Part shown: positions 1 to 8,536 of the stretch, in pieces
How the letters are laid out: the number at the start of each line of letters is the position of its first letter
Position numbering within the stretch: the stretch's first letter is position 1
Source: CAXPZW01 sp964221845
GTDB lineage: Bacteria > Bacteroidota > Bacteroidia > Flavobacteriales_D > Sanyastnellaceae
Direction of reading: 5' to 3'
DNA length: 64,000 nt
Assembly (NCBI GenBank): GCA_964221845.1
Contig: CAXPZW010000025.1
Coordinates: 33,597-97,596, forward strand
Notes under the pieces: generated by a model
Database searches by the model: none
Seen by the model: the letters and a program-made list of their open reading frames with translations, nothing else
Told to the model about the DNA's origin: nothing
Position numbers and translations under genes: made by a program

Positions 1-1091
1 ACACACAAGGCTCCTTGGGGGCCTCAGGCGACTTGGCTCCACTGGCACACCTGACCTTGGGCCTGATGGGCGAAGGCGAGGTGTGGTACAACGGGCGTCG
101 CATGTCTGCCGCATCAGCCTTGGAAGCCACTGGCTTGCAACCGATTGTGCTGGGTGCCAAGGAAGGCTTGGCCCTGTTGAACGGCACCCAATTCATGAGT
201 GCTTACGCCACCCACATCCTGCTGCGTGCTGAGCGCCTGGCCGATTGGGCAGACGTACTCGCGGCGCTCTCTTTGGAAGCCTTCGACGGCCGTCCTGAGC
301 CCTTCAGCGATGAAGTGCACGCTGTGCGTCCCCATGCCGGCCAACGTCACGTGGCTGCCCGCATGCGCAAACTGCTGGAAGGCAGCGCTCGTATCGCCCG
401 TGCCAAAGCCCACGTGCAAGATCCGTACAGCTTCCGCTGCGTGCCGCAGGTGCACGGTGCCTCTCGCGATGCGCTGAGCCACGCGCGCCAAGTGGTGGAG
501 ACCGAAATCAACGCGGTGACCGACAACCCGACCATCTTCCCCGAGCAGGACCGCATCATTTCTGCCGGAAACTTCCACGGCCAACCCTTGGCTTTGGTGT
601 TGGATTACGCTGCCATTGCCCTGGCGGAGTTCGGAAGCATTTCGGAGCGAAGGGTGTACAAGCTGATCAGCGGGCAACGTGGATTGCCGCCGTTTTTGAC
701 CCCCAATCCAGGACTCAACTCTGGATTCATGATTCCGCAGTACACGGCTGCATCAGTGGTTTCGCGCAACAAGGGACTGTGCACACCGGCAAGTGTGGAC
801 ACCATCGACTCCTCCAATGGACAGGAGGACCACGTGAGCATGGGCGCCAACGCGGCGGTCAAATGCAAGCAGGTGCTGGACCATTTGGAGATCCTGCTGG
901 GCATTGAATCCGTGGCCGCCACCCAAGCCTTTGAACTGGGCGGAGCTGCTGCCACCAGCCCGGTGCTGGCCAGCGTCATGGCAGGACTCCGCAAGACCGT
1001 GCCCACGGTGACCGATGACGTCATCCTGCAGCCTCTCATGGAGGCCGGAAAGGACTTTGTGGCCAAAACGCCCCCTCCAACACTTGGCTGA
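1..1091 (+). CDS. hutH: Histidine ammonia-lyase, 3' part (5' end outside window)
   Basis: HutH deaminates L-histidine to urocanate, the first step of histidine degradation. The reading frame is already open at base 3, so the start lies upstream. The first residues contain the Ala-Ser-Gly triad (GASGDLAPLAH) that cyclises into the MIO electrophile of the HAL/PAL family. Further on are NFHGQP and the QEDHVSMG segment, both typical of HutH active sites. About 362 residues are visible of a family length near 500, so roughly 140 N-terminal residues are missing. The frame stops at TGA 1089-1091. No other hut gene follows directly; ftcD and hutI lie 18-23 kb away on the opposite strand. Identification is firm. 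Confidence 0.95.
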   Translation, partial: TQGSLGASGDLAPLAHLTLGLMGEGEVWYNGRRMSAASALEATGLQPIVLGAKEGLALLNGTQFMSAYATHILLRAERLADWADVLAALSLEAFDGRPEPFSDEVHAVRPHAGQRHVAARMRKLLEGSARIARAKAHVQDPYSFRCVPQVHGASRDALSHARQVVETEINAVTDNPTIFPEQDRIISAGNFHGQPLALVLDYAAIALAEFGSISERRVYKLISGQRGLPPFLTPNPGLNSGFMIPQYTAASVVSRNKGLCTPASVDTIDSSNGQEDHVSMGANAAVKCKQVLDHLEILLGIESVAATQAFELGGAAATSPVLASVMAGLRKTVPTVTDDVILQPLMEAGKDFVAKTPPPTLG

Positions 1092-1230
1092 TCCGGGGAT
1101 TGGTCAACCACTCACCCCAATTGCGAATCACTCATTGAGCGCTCATCAAGCGGTTGAATCGAGGTTCATTTGCGTTGCTGCACAGTGCGGCAACCAACCT
1201 TAATCCTCTATCAACCAACCTCTTGAACTT

Positions 1231-2316
1231 ATGCGACTCAAACATTTGCTGGCTGCACTTGCCTGTGTAGTCGGAACCCTCGCCTGGGCCCAGCATGTCC
1301 CCGGCGGGATGGACATGGACGACGCTCCTGCCGAAAAAGCCGCCACCAACGGCGGACGACTGGTGTGGTCCAAAGCCCCTGAATACTTGCCCGAAGTGGC
1401 GCCTTCAGGCTTCATGGATGCCCGCAATCCCCAACACGACCCGTTCGATCTGCGTGTGACCCGCGTGGGTGACTACGGCCAACCCAACCCCGGCGAACGC
1501 TCAGCACGCGAGCAGCGCTCGATCGACGGCCGCGTGAAAGCCAACCTCGGACCTCAGCCCGATGAGCCTGCACAGCGCAGCAGCTCTTCGGCCATCCAAC
1601 CGTTGACCGACACCGAAGTGCAGCGCACCTTTTGTTCGGCCTGTTTGTCGCCGCCCGACGGGTGTGCGGCGGTATCGTGGAGCGGCCACGTGGTGAGCTC
1701 CAACAACACCCACGTGGAGTTCCACAGCGAAGACGGCACCCAGCTCTACAGCGAAACCACCGGCACCTTCTGGTCGGCCAACTCGCCTACAGGTATCGTG
1801 TACGATCCTAAAATCCTATACAATGCTTCGCAGAACAAATTCATCCTGCTGGCGTTGCACGGCACCTCCTCTTCCCTCTCGGAACTTTACGTAGCCTTCA
1901 GCATCACCAACAACCCGCAGGACGGGTTCTGGATCTACAAGTTCGACGCCAACCCGGGTGATTTGTCTTCGTGGTGGTTTGACTACCCCTCGATTGCGCA
2001 CAGCGCCGTGGATTTCTACGTGTCGGACAACATGTTCAACAACTCGAACAACTACCAAAGCACCTCGCTGTTCCAGTACGAGATGCTCGACGGCTTTGTG
2101 GGCGGCACTATCGATGACGGCTCGTGTACTTACGACTGCTACGGCTGTACTTACGCCGATGCTGAAAACTATGACCCCACCGCTACAGTGGACGACGACT
2201 CGTGCACGTTTGCGTCCTGCAGCGACGACTGCCCAGCAGACCTGAACGGCGACGGCCAGATCGGAACGCCCGACCTGCTCGACTTGCTCGGTGCATTCGG
2301 GGTGACGTGTCCTTAA
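1231..2316 (+). CDS. Secreted protein with cysteine-rich repeats and dockerin-like C-terminus
   Basis: This is a 361-residue exported protein of unknown function. Residues 1-20 form a signal peptide (MRLKHLLAALACVVGTLAWA). The middle part is unassigned. Near the C-terminus there are two related segments, GCTYADAENYDPTATVDDDSC and a preceding DDGSCTYDCYGC, of a kind often found in secreted Bacteroidota proteins. The last 25 residues, with DLNGDGQIGTPDLLDLLGAF, look like a single dockerin-like or EF-hand calcium-binding unit. The middle domain runs abruptly into the cysteine repeats near residue 288, which may mean an internal in-frame deletion compared with longer homologues; this is inference. 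It is followed directly by a strong hairpin terminator. I do not recognise an enzymatic domain. Confidence 0.8.
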   Translation: MRLKHLLAALACVVGTLAWAQHVPGGMDMDDAPAEKAATNGGRLVWSKAPEYLPEVAPSGFMDARNPQHDPFDLRVTRVGDYGQPNPGERSAREQRSIDGRVKANLGPQPDEPAQRSSSSAIQPLTDTEVQRTFCSACLSPPDGCAAVSWSGHVVSSNNTHVEFHSEDGTQLYSETTGTFWSANSPTGIVYDPKILYNASQNKFILLALHGTSSSLSELYVAFSITNNPQDGFWIYKFDANPGDLSSWWFDYPSIAHSAVDFYVSDNMFNNSNNYQSTSLFQYEMLDGFVGGTIDDGSCTYDCYGCTYADAENYDPTATVDDDSCTFASCSDDCPADLNGDGQIGTPDLLDLLGAFGVTCP

Positions 2317-2330
2317 TTGGACCGCAACGT

Positions 2331-2378
2331 TGACAAAACGAAAACGGCTGCCTTCGGGCGGCCGTTTTCGTTTTGTCA
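2331..2378. terminator. Long hairpin terminator
   Basis: There is an exact 18-bp inverted repeat, TGACAAAACGAAAACGGC at 2331-2348 against its complement at 2361-2378. Three further G-C pairs plus a wobble pair continue the stem inward and close it with a C(UUCG)G tetraloop. The right arm supplies TTTTCGTTTT as the T-rich tract. It ends the gene at 1231-2316. It would work on either strand. Confidence 0.85.
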
Positions 2379-2462
2379 ACCGCTCATTCAAACAGCCAAC
2401 CGCGCATCCAAGGCTTTCTGCTTGCTCATCCCCCTTACCTTTGAACCCAGAACCTTGACCAC

Positions 2463-2903
2463 ATGAAACACCTCCCATTTGTACTGGCCCTGGCTGCCTT
2501 GACCGCCTGTGGCCACTCCGAACCTACTGCCGAAGATCCCTTGCCCCAAGCGGCCCAAGTTCCCATGTCCGAAGCAGGCACCGTGGAGCCCATCATCGTC
2601 AACGGGGTGGATTACAGCTTCCCCAAGGACACCGCTTGGTTTGCGCTGACCGCGGACCGCTGTGAATTCTACGTGCTGGTGCCGCCCGAGCGCGGCGACT
2701 ACCGGGCACGCATTTTTGACACGCAAGGCCAGCTGATCAAAACCGTATACGAATCGGGATTGAAAGGCGGGGTGAACCTGATTTCGTTTGACCCGCAGGC
2801 GTTGGATCCGGGCAGCTACGAGTATGTCCTGACCAACAACATCTACGCCGACACCGTGCAGCTGTGCCGCTTTGACATCCAAGAGGTACCGGTGCTGGAG
2901 TAG
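2463..2903 (+). CDS. Small lipoprotein with T9SS-tail-like domain
   Basis: A 146-residue protein with a lipoprotein signal ending in the lipobox LTAC, acylated Cys at residue 16. The acidic spacer after the Cys is followed by a beta-rich domain. The pattern RARIFDTQGQLIKTV then LDPGSYEYVLT resembles the C-terminal beta-sandwich of Bacteroidota secreted proteins, although it lacks the final basic strand of a sorting signal. Function unknown. It stands alone between two terminators (2331-2378 and 2928-2957), so it is probably a single transcription unit. The lipobox makes membrane anchoring likely. Confidence 0.75.
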   Translation: MKHLPFVLALAALTACGHSEPTAEDPLPQAAQVPMSEAGTVEPIIVNGVDYSFPKDTAWFALTADRCEFYVLVPPERGDYRARIFDTQGQLIKTVYESGLKGGVNLISFDPQALDPGSYEYVLTNNIYADTVQLCRFDIQEVPVLE

Positions 2904-2927
2904 GCTTCTCGCGCCACCAGAAAAATC

Positions 2928-2957
2928 AAACGCCGGCCCTCAGAGGCCGGCGTTTTT
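2928..2957. terminator. Bidirectional hairpin terminator between convergent genes
   Basis: AAACGCCGGCC at 2928-2938 pairs with GGCCGGCGTTT at 2945-2955, and the T run follows. On the other strand the A run becomes a T run. It separates the lipoprotein gene from the leftward TPR gene. Confidence 0.85.
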
Positions 2958-2997
2958 GCTGTTCAGAAGTGGTTGCTAAAACGCAACGGAAGAATGA

Positions 2998-3489
2998 TCA
3001 GAAGCGCTGTGCATCGTCCGATTGCCCATTGAGCAGATCGGTGAGCGCTTGGCCTTTGAGTTTGTAGTCAGACGGATCAATGCGTTCACTGGCCAACATG
3101 CGCGCGAGGTCTTCGCGGGCGCCGTTGGAGTCCCCGTTTTGGAAGCGAATGAAGCCGGTGAAATTCAAGATATCCGCGGTGTTCCACGGGTCCTCTTCGA
3201 GGGCGCGTTGGAAATCCTGCAGGGCCTCGGTCATGTAGCCGAGGTGGAACTGCGCGATGCCGCGGTAGAAGTAAAAGCCGCTCTCATTCGGATTGAGCGC
3301 GACGGCCATGTTGTATTGTTCCAAGGCCTCGTCATAGCGGGCCGCTTTGGTGTAGAGTTTTCCCAGTATGAGGTGGCTGTAGCTGCCCATCTCTTCCTGC
3401 GGCGCGTCAAAATTCGCGTCAGAACCGGAATGGGGAAAGGCGTTAAAACTGTCCAGAGTTACATCATTGGGACTGCCAAATTGCACCAA
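2998..3489 (-). CDS. TPR-repeat protein
   Basis: About 163 residues. Tandem tetratricopeptide repeats cover roughly residues 36-137, with classic TPR spacing in YDEALEQYNMAVALNP and MTEALQDFQRALEEDP. TPRs mediate protein-protein contacts; the partner is unknown. The listed start is a TTG, and the frame stays open upstream into the 3' end of the neighbouring membrane-protein gene, so the true start could be further upstream and overlapping. The first ATG codon is well inside the protein, just before the first TPR. It lies downstream of the 3530-3946 gene on the same strand and is probably cotranscribed with it. Confidence 0.7.
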   Translation of the reverse strand: MVQFGSPNDVTLDSFNAFPHSGSDANFDAPQEEMGSYSHLILGKLYTKAARYDEALEQYNMAVALNPNESGFYFYRGIAQFHLGYMTEALQDFQRALEEDPWNTADILNFTGFIRFQNGDSNGAREDLARMLASERIDPSDYKLKGQALTDLLNGQSDDAQRF

Positions 3490-3529
3490 CCAGGCAGGTT
3501 GCGATGTAAGGGGAACGCTGACGCTGGTG

Positions 3530-3946
3530 TCAGGTCTGGTCCAGCAACGACGATAGATCAGGACCGCCTGTACGCGCTGTTTTGGGCCAAGCGAGCCACC
3601 ACAGCAGGGCGCCGATGGGGCCGTAAACCAACGCGGCCAAGAGGACGAGCTGTTCGGTATCGCCCATATACAGGCTCACGCCGGTCATGACCAGAATATC
3701 AAAGGCCGCAATGATGGCATAAGCGATCAAGCCTTGGGACCGTTTCACGTAGTCGACCTTCAACAATCGGTGCCCCACGGCGTTCCAAATCAGAAACATC
3801 ACCAGCGCGGGTGCGCCGCAAATCCCAGCAACGGCCATGACCGCGAGCACGCCCTCGGGCTCGCCCAAATCAATCAGGAACGCAAACAGTGGGCTGCCGA
3901 GTAAAACGGTTGCCAGCCACAGCAATATGGGGGTGTACCAAGCCAC
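3530..3946 (-). CDS. Small integral membrane protein
   Basis: A 138-residue protein with about four hydrophobic segments (roughly residues 5-25, 33-55, 72-93 and 100-118) and a short hydrophilic tail. No family is recognised. The GTG start at 3946 is chosen because a -7 element (TAGTTTTG at 3958-3951) ends four bases before it, which would make the transcript leaderless. The TPR gene follows closely and probably shares the mRNA. Confidence 0.7.
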   Translation of the reverse strand: MAWYTPILLWLATVLLGSPLFAFLIDLGEPEGVLAVMAVAGICGAPALVMFLIWNAVGHRLLKVDYVKRSQGLIAYAIIAAFDILVMTGVSLYMGDTEQLVLLAALVYGPIGALLWWLAWPKTARTGGPDLSSLLDQT

Positions 3947-3950
3947 AAAT

Positions 3951-3958
3951 CAAAACTA
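3951..3958 (-). promoter_or_regulatory. -7 promoter element TAGTTTTG
   Basis: It matches the Bacteroidota consensus TAnnTTTG. Only four bases (ATTT-side spacer) separate it from the GTG start at 3946, so the expected transcription start falls on or next to the start codon. Confidence 0.55.
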
Positions 3959-4032
3959 AGGCAATCGCCCCACGAGCGCTGTTAAACGGTGGTAACGTGC
4001 AACGGTTGCCGCCCGCGGTGCGTCTAGCAGTC

Positions 4033-4503
4033 ATGGATCCCCGACCAAACCTCCCCAACCCGTGTCCCAATGCCTGGACGCACATGACACCCAAAGGCAA
4101 CGGCCGCCAATGCCGCGGTTGCGATCAGTTGGTGGTCGACTTTACCGGCATGAGCAACGAAGCCATTCGCGACACGCTCTTGCAACACCCCAATACCTGC
4201 GGGCACTTTACCACCGATCAATTGAGCAGTGATCCGCTCGCGTCCAAAAGCTGGGGATACCTTCTGAAGTTTGCGGCGGCGGCCGCTGTGGCCTTGCTCG
4301 GGTTCCAAATGACGCCGTTGGCCCAATCCACGGCCCCAGAGAATCCCGTCAAATACACCGAACAGGTGTGCCCTGTGGAAGACAGTCCGGGAGAAAAGCA
4401 CAAAAAGCTTACGGCCAAAGAACGTCGCATGAAACGCCGTTGGCGACGCAGGGTGAAGCGCGGCGTACGCGGAAAGGTGATGATCGGGTGCCCTTCATTC
4501 TAG
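4033..4503 (+). CDS. Cys-motif protein with one membrane segment and basic tail
   Basis: A 156-residue protein. The N-terminus carries NPCPNAWTHMTPKGNGRQCRGC followed by VVDFTGM, split here as CPNAWTHM and GRQCRGC; this short Cys motif occurs at the N-terminus of many uncharacterised Bacteroidota membrane proteins. A single hydrophobic segment lies around residues 74-94, and the C-terminal 40 residues are very rich in Lys and Arg. I chose ATG 4033 over an upstream ATG at 3889 because the conserved motif starts right after it and the upstream stretch overlaps the promoter and start of the divergent gene. Function unknown. Confidence 0.6.
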   Translation: MDPRPNLPNPCPNAWTHMTPKGNGRQCRGCDQLVVDFTGMSNEAIRDTLLQHPNTCGHFTTDQLSSDPLASKSWGYLLKFAAAAAVALLGFQMTPLAQSTAPENPVKYTEQVCPVEDSPGEKHKKLTAKERRMKRRWRRRVKRGVRGKVMIGCPSF

Positions 4504-4692
4504 CCCACTACTATCAGCATTAACCCTTCTTGGAAAAGCGGCCGTCCTACGTGTAGCCGCTTACTCGCTCTCCCCTGCCGTTCCCAAGGTCGGCATCGCC
4601 GAAAAAAAGGTGGGTGCAAGAGGTAGGGTAAAGGGGCCCTTACTTCATACTGTGAATGAAACCAACCTCCTTCACAGCTCAACTGCAAGGCG

Positions 4693-5109
4693 ATGCTGAA
4701 AAACTCCCTCTCCATCCTGACCCAAGCGCTGCTGGCAACTGCTCTGGTAGCCGCTATCCAACCCCTCACTGCCCAAGTGGGCGTACGCCACCTCGAATAT
4801 GCTGATGTCACTTCTCTGGCCAAAGGAAAGGTGAAAGACGTACATGTCTTCGAAGCCCCGGTCATGGCAACCATTCAACTGGATGCCATGACCTTACGTG
4901 TACCCGATACAGGTACTGTCCTCACGTTTGAATTTCAAACCGACTGGCGCTAAGAGGGTGAACACATGTACTCCATGGGTATGGTGGACGCCACTGGTTG
5001 GCAGTGGGTAGCCACCTTCGATACCCAAAACGGCTCACTTGTGCTGTCCGACGGGACAAAGTGGGAATACCGGTATTCGGTGGCCGCTCTCAACGGGCAG
5101 CTTCCCTAA
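4693..5109 (+). pseudogene. Small exported protein interrupted by an in-frame TAA
   Basis: The frame opens at ATG 4693 with a signal peptide (LLATALVAAIQPLTAQ) and runs 86 codons to TAA 4951-4953. The same frame then continues without a break for another 51 codons (starting EGEHMYSMGMVDATGWQW, ending LNGQLP) to TAA 5107-5109. A terminator-shaped hairpin follows the second stop and none follows the first. A single substitution would restore a 138-residue protein. Family unknown. Possible explanations are a recent nonsense mutation, a sequencing error or readthrough. Confidence 0.65.
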
Positions 5110-5132
5110 GTAACTACTGGTAAAACAAGCAG

Positions 5133-5168
5133 GCGCCTCAGCGGAACTTTCGTTGGGGCGCTTTTTTT
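5133..5168 (+). terminator. Hairpin terminator overlapping the next promoter
   Basis: GCGCCTCAGCG (5133-5143) pairs with CGTTGGGGCGC (5151-5161) over 11 bp with two G-T pairs, followed by a run of seven T. The T run ends in TTTG, which sits about 21 bases before the -7 element of the carboxylase gene and could serve as its -33 element. Confidence 0.75.
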
Positions 5169-5190
5169 GTCCGCAACCCTCGGGCTTTGG

Positions 5191-5198
5191 TACCTTCG
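5191..5198 (+). promoter_or_regulatory. -7 promoter element TACCTTCG
   Basis: Matches TAnnTTYG and lies 19 bases before the ATG at 5218. A TTTG at 5166-5169 is at suitable distance for the -33 box. Confidence 0.55.
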
Positions 5199-5217
5199 CC
5201 CCACCCAACACCCCATC

Positions 5218-6864
5218 ATGAGCTATCCTGAGCAAGACCTCACCTTCAACAAGAACGAGGACAAGATGAAGCACCTGCTCGCCGACCTGCGTCGCAAACT
5301 CGACCAGATCTACCTCGGCGGCGGCCAGAAGAAGATTGACAAGGAACACAGCAAAGGCAAAATGACCGCCCGCGAACGGGTGGACTACCTGCTCGACACC
5401 GGCACCGAACGCGTTGAGATTGGCGCGTTTGCCGCGGACGGCATGTACCAAGAACACGGCGGCTGTCCGGGCGCAGGCGTGGTGGTGGTGATCGGCTATG
5501 TATCCGGTCGCCAGGTGATGGTGGTGGCCAACGATGCCACGGTGAAGGCCGGAGCGTGGTTCCCGATGACCGGTAAGAAGAATTTGCGCGCCCAGGAAAT
5601 CGCCATGGAAAACAACCTGCCCATCATTTACTTGGTGGACAGCGCAGGGGTGTTCCTGCCCATGCAGGACGAGATCTTCCCCGACAAAGAACACTTTGGA
5701 CGCATCTTCCGAAACAACGCCATCATGAGCAGTCGCGGTATTCCGCAGATTTCGGCCGTGATGGGTTCGTGTGTAGCGGGTGGCGCTTACCTCCCTATCA
5801 TGAGCGATGAGGCGCTGATCGTCAACAAAACCGGGACGATTTTCTTGGCAGGCAGCTACCTGGTCAAGGCCGCCATTGGCGAGGACATCGACAACGAGAC
5901 CCTCGGCGGAGCAACCACCCACTCCGAAATTTCTGGCGTCACCGACTACAAAGCCGAAGACGACAAAGACGCGTTGGACACCATCAAGAAACTGGTCGAT
6001 AAAATCGGACGCACCCACGGTGATGCCGGATTTGACCGTGCCGAACCCGCTGCGCCCAAAGACCCCATCAAAGACGTCTACGGCATCCTGCCTGCCGACC
6101 GCAGCAAGCCCTACGACATGCGCGACATCATTGCGCGCATTGTGGACGACTCAGACTTTACCGAGTACAAGAAGGAATACGGCAAAACCATCCTCACCGG
6201 CTACGCCCGCATCGATGGCTGGAGCGTGGGAATTGTGGCCAACCAACGCATGCTCATCAAGAGCAAAAAGGACGGCATGCAATTCGGCGGGGTGATTTAC
6301 TCCGACAGCGCCGACAAAGCCGCCCGCTTCATCATGAACTGTAACCAGAAGAACATTCCCTTGGTGTTCTTGCAGGACGTGACCGGATTCATGGTGGGAT
6401 CGCGCAGTGAGCACGGCGGCATCATCAAAGACGGCGCAAAGCTGGTGAACGCCATGAGCAACTCGGTGGTGCCCAAATTCACCGTGGTGGTGGGCAACAG
6501 TTACGGCGCGGGCAACTACGCCATGTGTGGCAAAGCATACGATCCGCGTTTGATTGTGGGCTGGCCTACGGCAGAGATCGCCGTGATGGGCGGTGCGCAA
6601 GCGGCCAAGGTGCTGCTGCAAATCGAGGTGGCCTCACTCAAAAAGAAGGGCGAAGAAATCACCCCCGAGAAAGAAACCGAGCTCTACAACAAAATCAAGG
6701 ACCGCTACGATTCGCAGATTTCGCCGTACTACGCCGCTTCGCGCTTGTGGTTGGATGCGGTGATCGACCCTGTCGATACGCGCACCTGGATTTCCATGGG
6801 CATCGAAGCCGCCAGCAAAGCCCCGGCAGAAAAGCCATTCAATGCTGGCGTGATCCAGACCTGA
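5218..6864 (+). CDS. Acyl-CoA carboxylase, carboxyltransferase (beta) subunit
   Basis: A 548-residue biotin-dependent carboxyltransferase that moves the carboxyl group from carboxybiotin to an acyl-CoA. It contains both crotonase-like halves: the N-terminal half with VDSAGVFLPMQDEIFPD and SCVAGGAYLP, and the C-terminal half with QDVTGFMVG and VVGNSYGAGNYAMCG. The VDSAG/AGGAYLP pattern is closer to methylcrotonoyl-CoA carboxylase beta (MccB) than to PccB, but the acyl substrate cannot be settled by eye. ATG 5218 is chosen because the promoter element at 5191 excludes the upstream in-frame start. The alpha (biotin carboxylase) subunit is not nearby. Confidence 0.93.
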   Translation: MSYPEQDLTFNKNEDKMKHLLADLRRKLDQIYLGGGQKKIDKEHSKGKMTARERVDYLLDTGTERVEIGAFAADGMYQEHGGCPGAGVVVVIGYVSGRQVMVVANDATVKAGAWFPMTGKKNLRAQEIAMENNLPIIYLVDSAGVFLPMQDEIFPDKEHFGRIFRNNAIMSSRGIPQISAVMGSCVAGGAYLPIMSDEALIVNKTGTIFLAGSYLVKAAIGEDIDNETLGGATTHSEISGVTDYKAEDDKDALDTIKKLVDKIGRTHGDAGFDRAEPAAPKDPIKDVYGILPADRSKPYDMRDIIARIVDDSDFTEYKKEYGKTILTGYARIDGWSVGIVANQRMLIKSKKDGMQFGGVIYSDSADKAARFIMNCNQKNIPLVFLQDVTGFMVGSRSEHGGIIKDGAKLVNAMSNSVVPKFTVVVGNSYGAGNYAMCGKAYDPRLIVGWPTAEIAVMGGAQAAKVLLQIEVASLKKKGEEITPEKETELYNKIKDRYDSQISPYYAASRLWLDAVIDPVDTRTWISMGIEAASKAPAEKPFNAGVIQT

Positions 6865-6881
6865 TCCCCCCGGAAGCTTTG

Positions 6882-6889
6882 TACTTTCG
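6882..6889 (+). promoter_or_regulatory. -7 promoter element TACTTTCG
   Basis: Six bases separate this element from the GTG start at 6896. The predicted transcription start is at or just before the start codon. Confidence 0.5.
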
Positions 6890-6895
6890 CCCCCA

Positions 6896-8452
6896 GTGAT
6901 TGACCTTCGGAAATACTGGAACGAGTACCCCCTGGCCTTTGTCATGGTGTGCGCCCTGCTTGTGCGCATGTGCGCGGCGTTTTTCGCTGGCGGGTACCTG
7001 ATGAGTGACGACCACTTTGTCATCGTAGAGGCCGCCTCCAGCTGGAGCGACGGCCACGACTTCAACCGCTGGCTCCCGTGGACCCCGGGCAACCAGGGCC
7101 CACAGTGGACCTCGTTGTTCTACATCGGCATCATGTGGGTGCTGTTTGAAGGGATGCAGGCCATTGGGCTGGACCACCCCGGAGATCAAATGCTGGTCAT
7201 ACGCATCATCCACGGGCTGTTTTCGCTGCTGGTGGTGCTGTATGGATACAAGATTGCCAAGCGCTTTTCGGACGTCAAAACAGCGCGCACTGTGGGTATG
7301 CTGCTGGCACTGTTTGCGTTTTTGCCTAACCTCTCGGTCAAGCAATTGCAGGAGATGGTGAGCATTCCGCCGCTGATGATCGGCATTTGGTGGCTGGTCA
7401 AAGGCGAAACCCCGGTCAGCTTGCGCAATGCGCTGATTGGCGGGTTCATCGCCGGGTTTGCTGTGGGTGTGCGCTTCCAAGCAGGCTTGGTGCCGCTCGG
7501 AGCTGGACTGGCCTTACTGGCACAAAGAAATTGGAAGGCTTTCTTGGGCTTTGGTGGTGCTTCCCTGGCATCGTTTGCGATTTCTCAAGGGCAGGACCTT
7601 TTCCTCTGGGGCCGGCCGTTTGCCCATTTGCAGGCCTACATGGAGTACAACTCCAACCCCGAGAACATCCGGACCTACATCGTATTGCCTTGGTACAACT
7701 ACATCTTCACGTTGCTGGGCTTCTTGATCCCTCCGGCGAGTTTGATGCTGCTGTTTGGCTTTTACCGCGAGAGCAAACGTGCGCTGTTGATTGTGGTGCC
7801 GGTGACCTTGTTCATCGTGTTCCATTCGTTTTACCCCAACAAACAAGAGCGTTTCTTGCTGCCAGTGTTGCCGCTGATCATCACCATTGGAACGGTGGGC
7901 TGGTACCGGTTTGTGCGCGGCAGCCGTTTTTGGCAAAAGGCGCGTGTGATGCACATTTCGCTGTGGACCCTCTTTTGGGTGATCAACGCTTCGGCACTGG
8001 TGGTGTTCACCTTCTCGGCATCCAAAAAGCAGAAGATCGACGCCATGATCTGGCTCTATGAGCAGGGCGACTCACGCACCTTTATCCAGGAGTTTACCCA
8101 CCGTAGCGGCGCCCCGCAACCGCCCCAGCATTACACCGATAACTGGCGCAGTTACTACCCCTGGGACGAAGGCACCGACTTGCAAATCCAGTGGGACCGC
8201 CTCATGCAACGCGATTCACTGCAACGCCCGAACTACATCGTATTTTGCTACAAGGAGAACTTGGAGGCGCGTGTGCATGCCTTGGATTCGGTGACCGGTG
8301 GACTGGTCTACCGCAAAACATTTGATCCCGGGTTCATGGATGTGATCCTCAACCGCCTCAACCCCAAGTACAACTCCGCGGAGCGGTTATACATCTACGA
8401 GGTGCGCCACCCAGACGGCGTATGGAAAGAGGAAAAGTGGTTTGAACGCTAG
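6896..8452 (+). CDS. GT-C fold membrane glycosyltransferase (ALG9/GT22-like)
   Basis: A 518-residue polytopic membrane protein with about nine to ten hydrophobic segments in the first 370 residues and a soluble C-terminal part. SDDHF near residue 38 is in the position of the catalytic acidic motif in the first external loop of GT-C enzymes. PNKQERFLLPVLPL resembles the HKEERFL signature of GT22 mannosyltransferases. Such enzymes transfer sugars from polyprenyl-phosphate donors. The GTG start is favoured because it places basic residues before the first membrane segment and lies just after a -7 element. The exact donor and acceptor are unknown. Confidence 0.75.
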   Translation: MIDLRKYWNEYPLAFVMVCALLVRMCAAFFAGGYLMSDDHFVIVEAASSWSDGHDFNRWLPWTPGNQGPQWTSLFYIGIMWVLFEGMQAIGLDHPGDQMLVIRIIHGLFSLLVVLYGYKIAKRFSDVKTARTVGMLLALFAFLPNLSVKQLQEMVSIPPLMIGIWWLVKGETPVSLRNALIGGFIAGFAVGVRFQAGLVPLGAGLALLAQRNWKAFLGFGGASLASFAISQGQDLFLWGRPFAHLQAYMEYNSNPENIRTYIVLPWYNYIFTLLGFLIPPASLMLLFGFYRESKRALLIVVPVTLFIVFHSFYPNKQERFLLPVLPLIITIGTVGWYRFVRGSRFWQKARVMHISLWTLFWVINASALVVFTFSASKKQKIDAMIWLYEQGDSRTFIQEFTHRSGAPQPPQHYTDNWRSYYPWDEGTDLQIQWDRLMQRDSLQRPNYIVFCYKENLEARVHALDSVTGGLVYRKTFDPGFMDVILNRLNPKYNSAERLYIYEVRHPDGVWKEEKWFER

Positions 8453-8536
8453 GGCTGTCCCCAGTGTTAAAGTAGGAAACGTCATCCCCTGTAAGCCGTC
8501 GGCGTTTGCCTTGACCACATTTCTCAACTCGACCCC

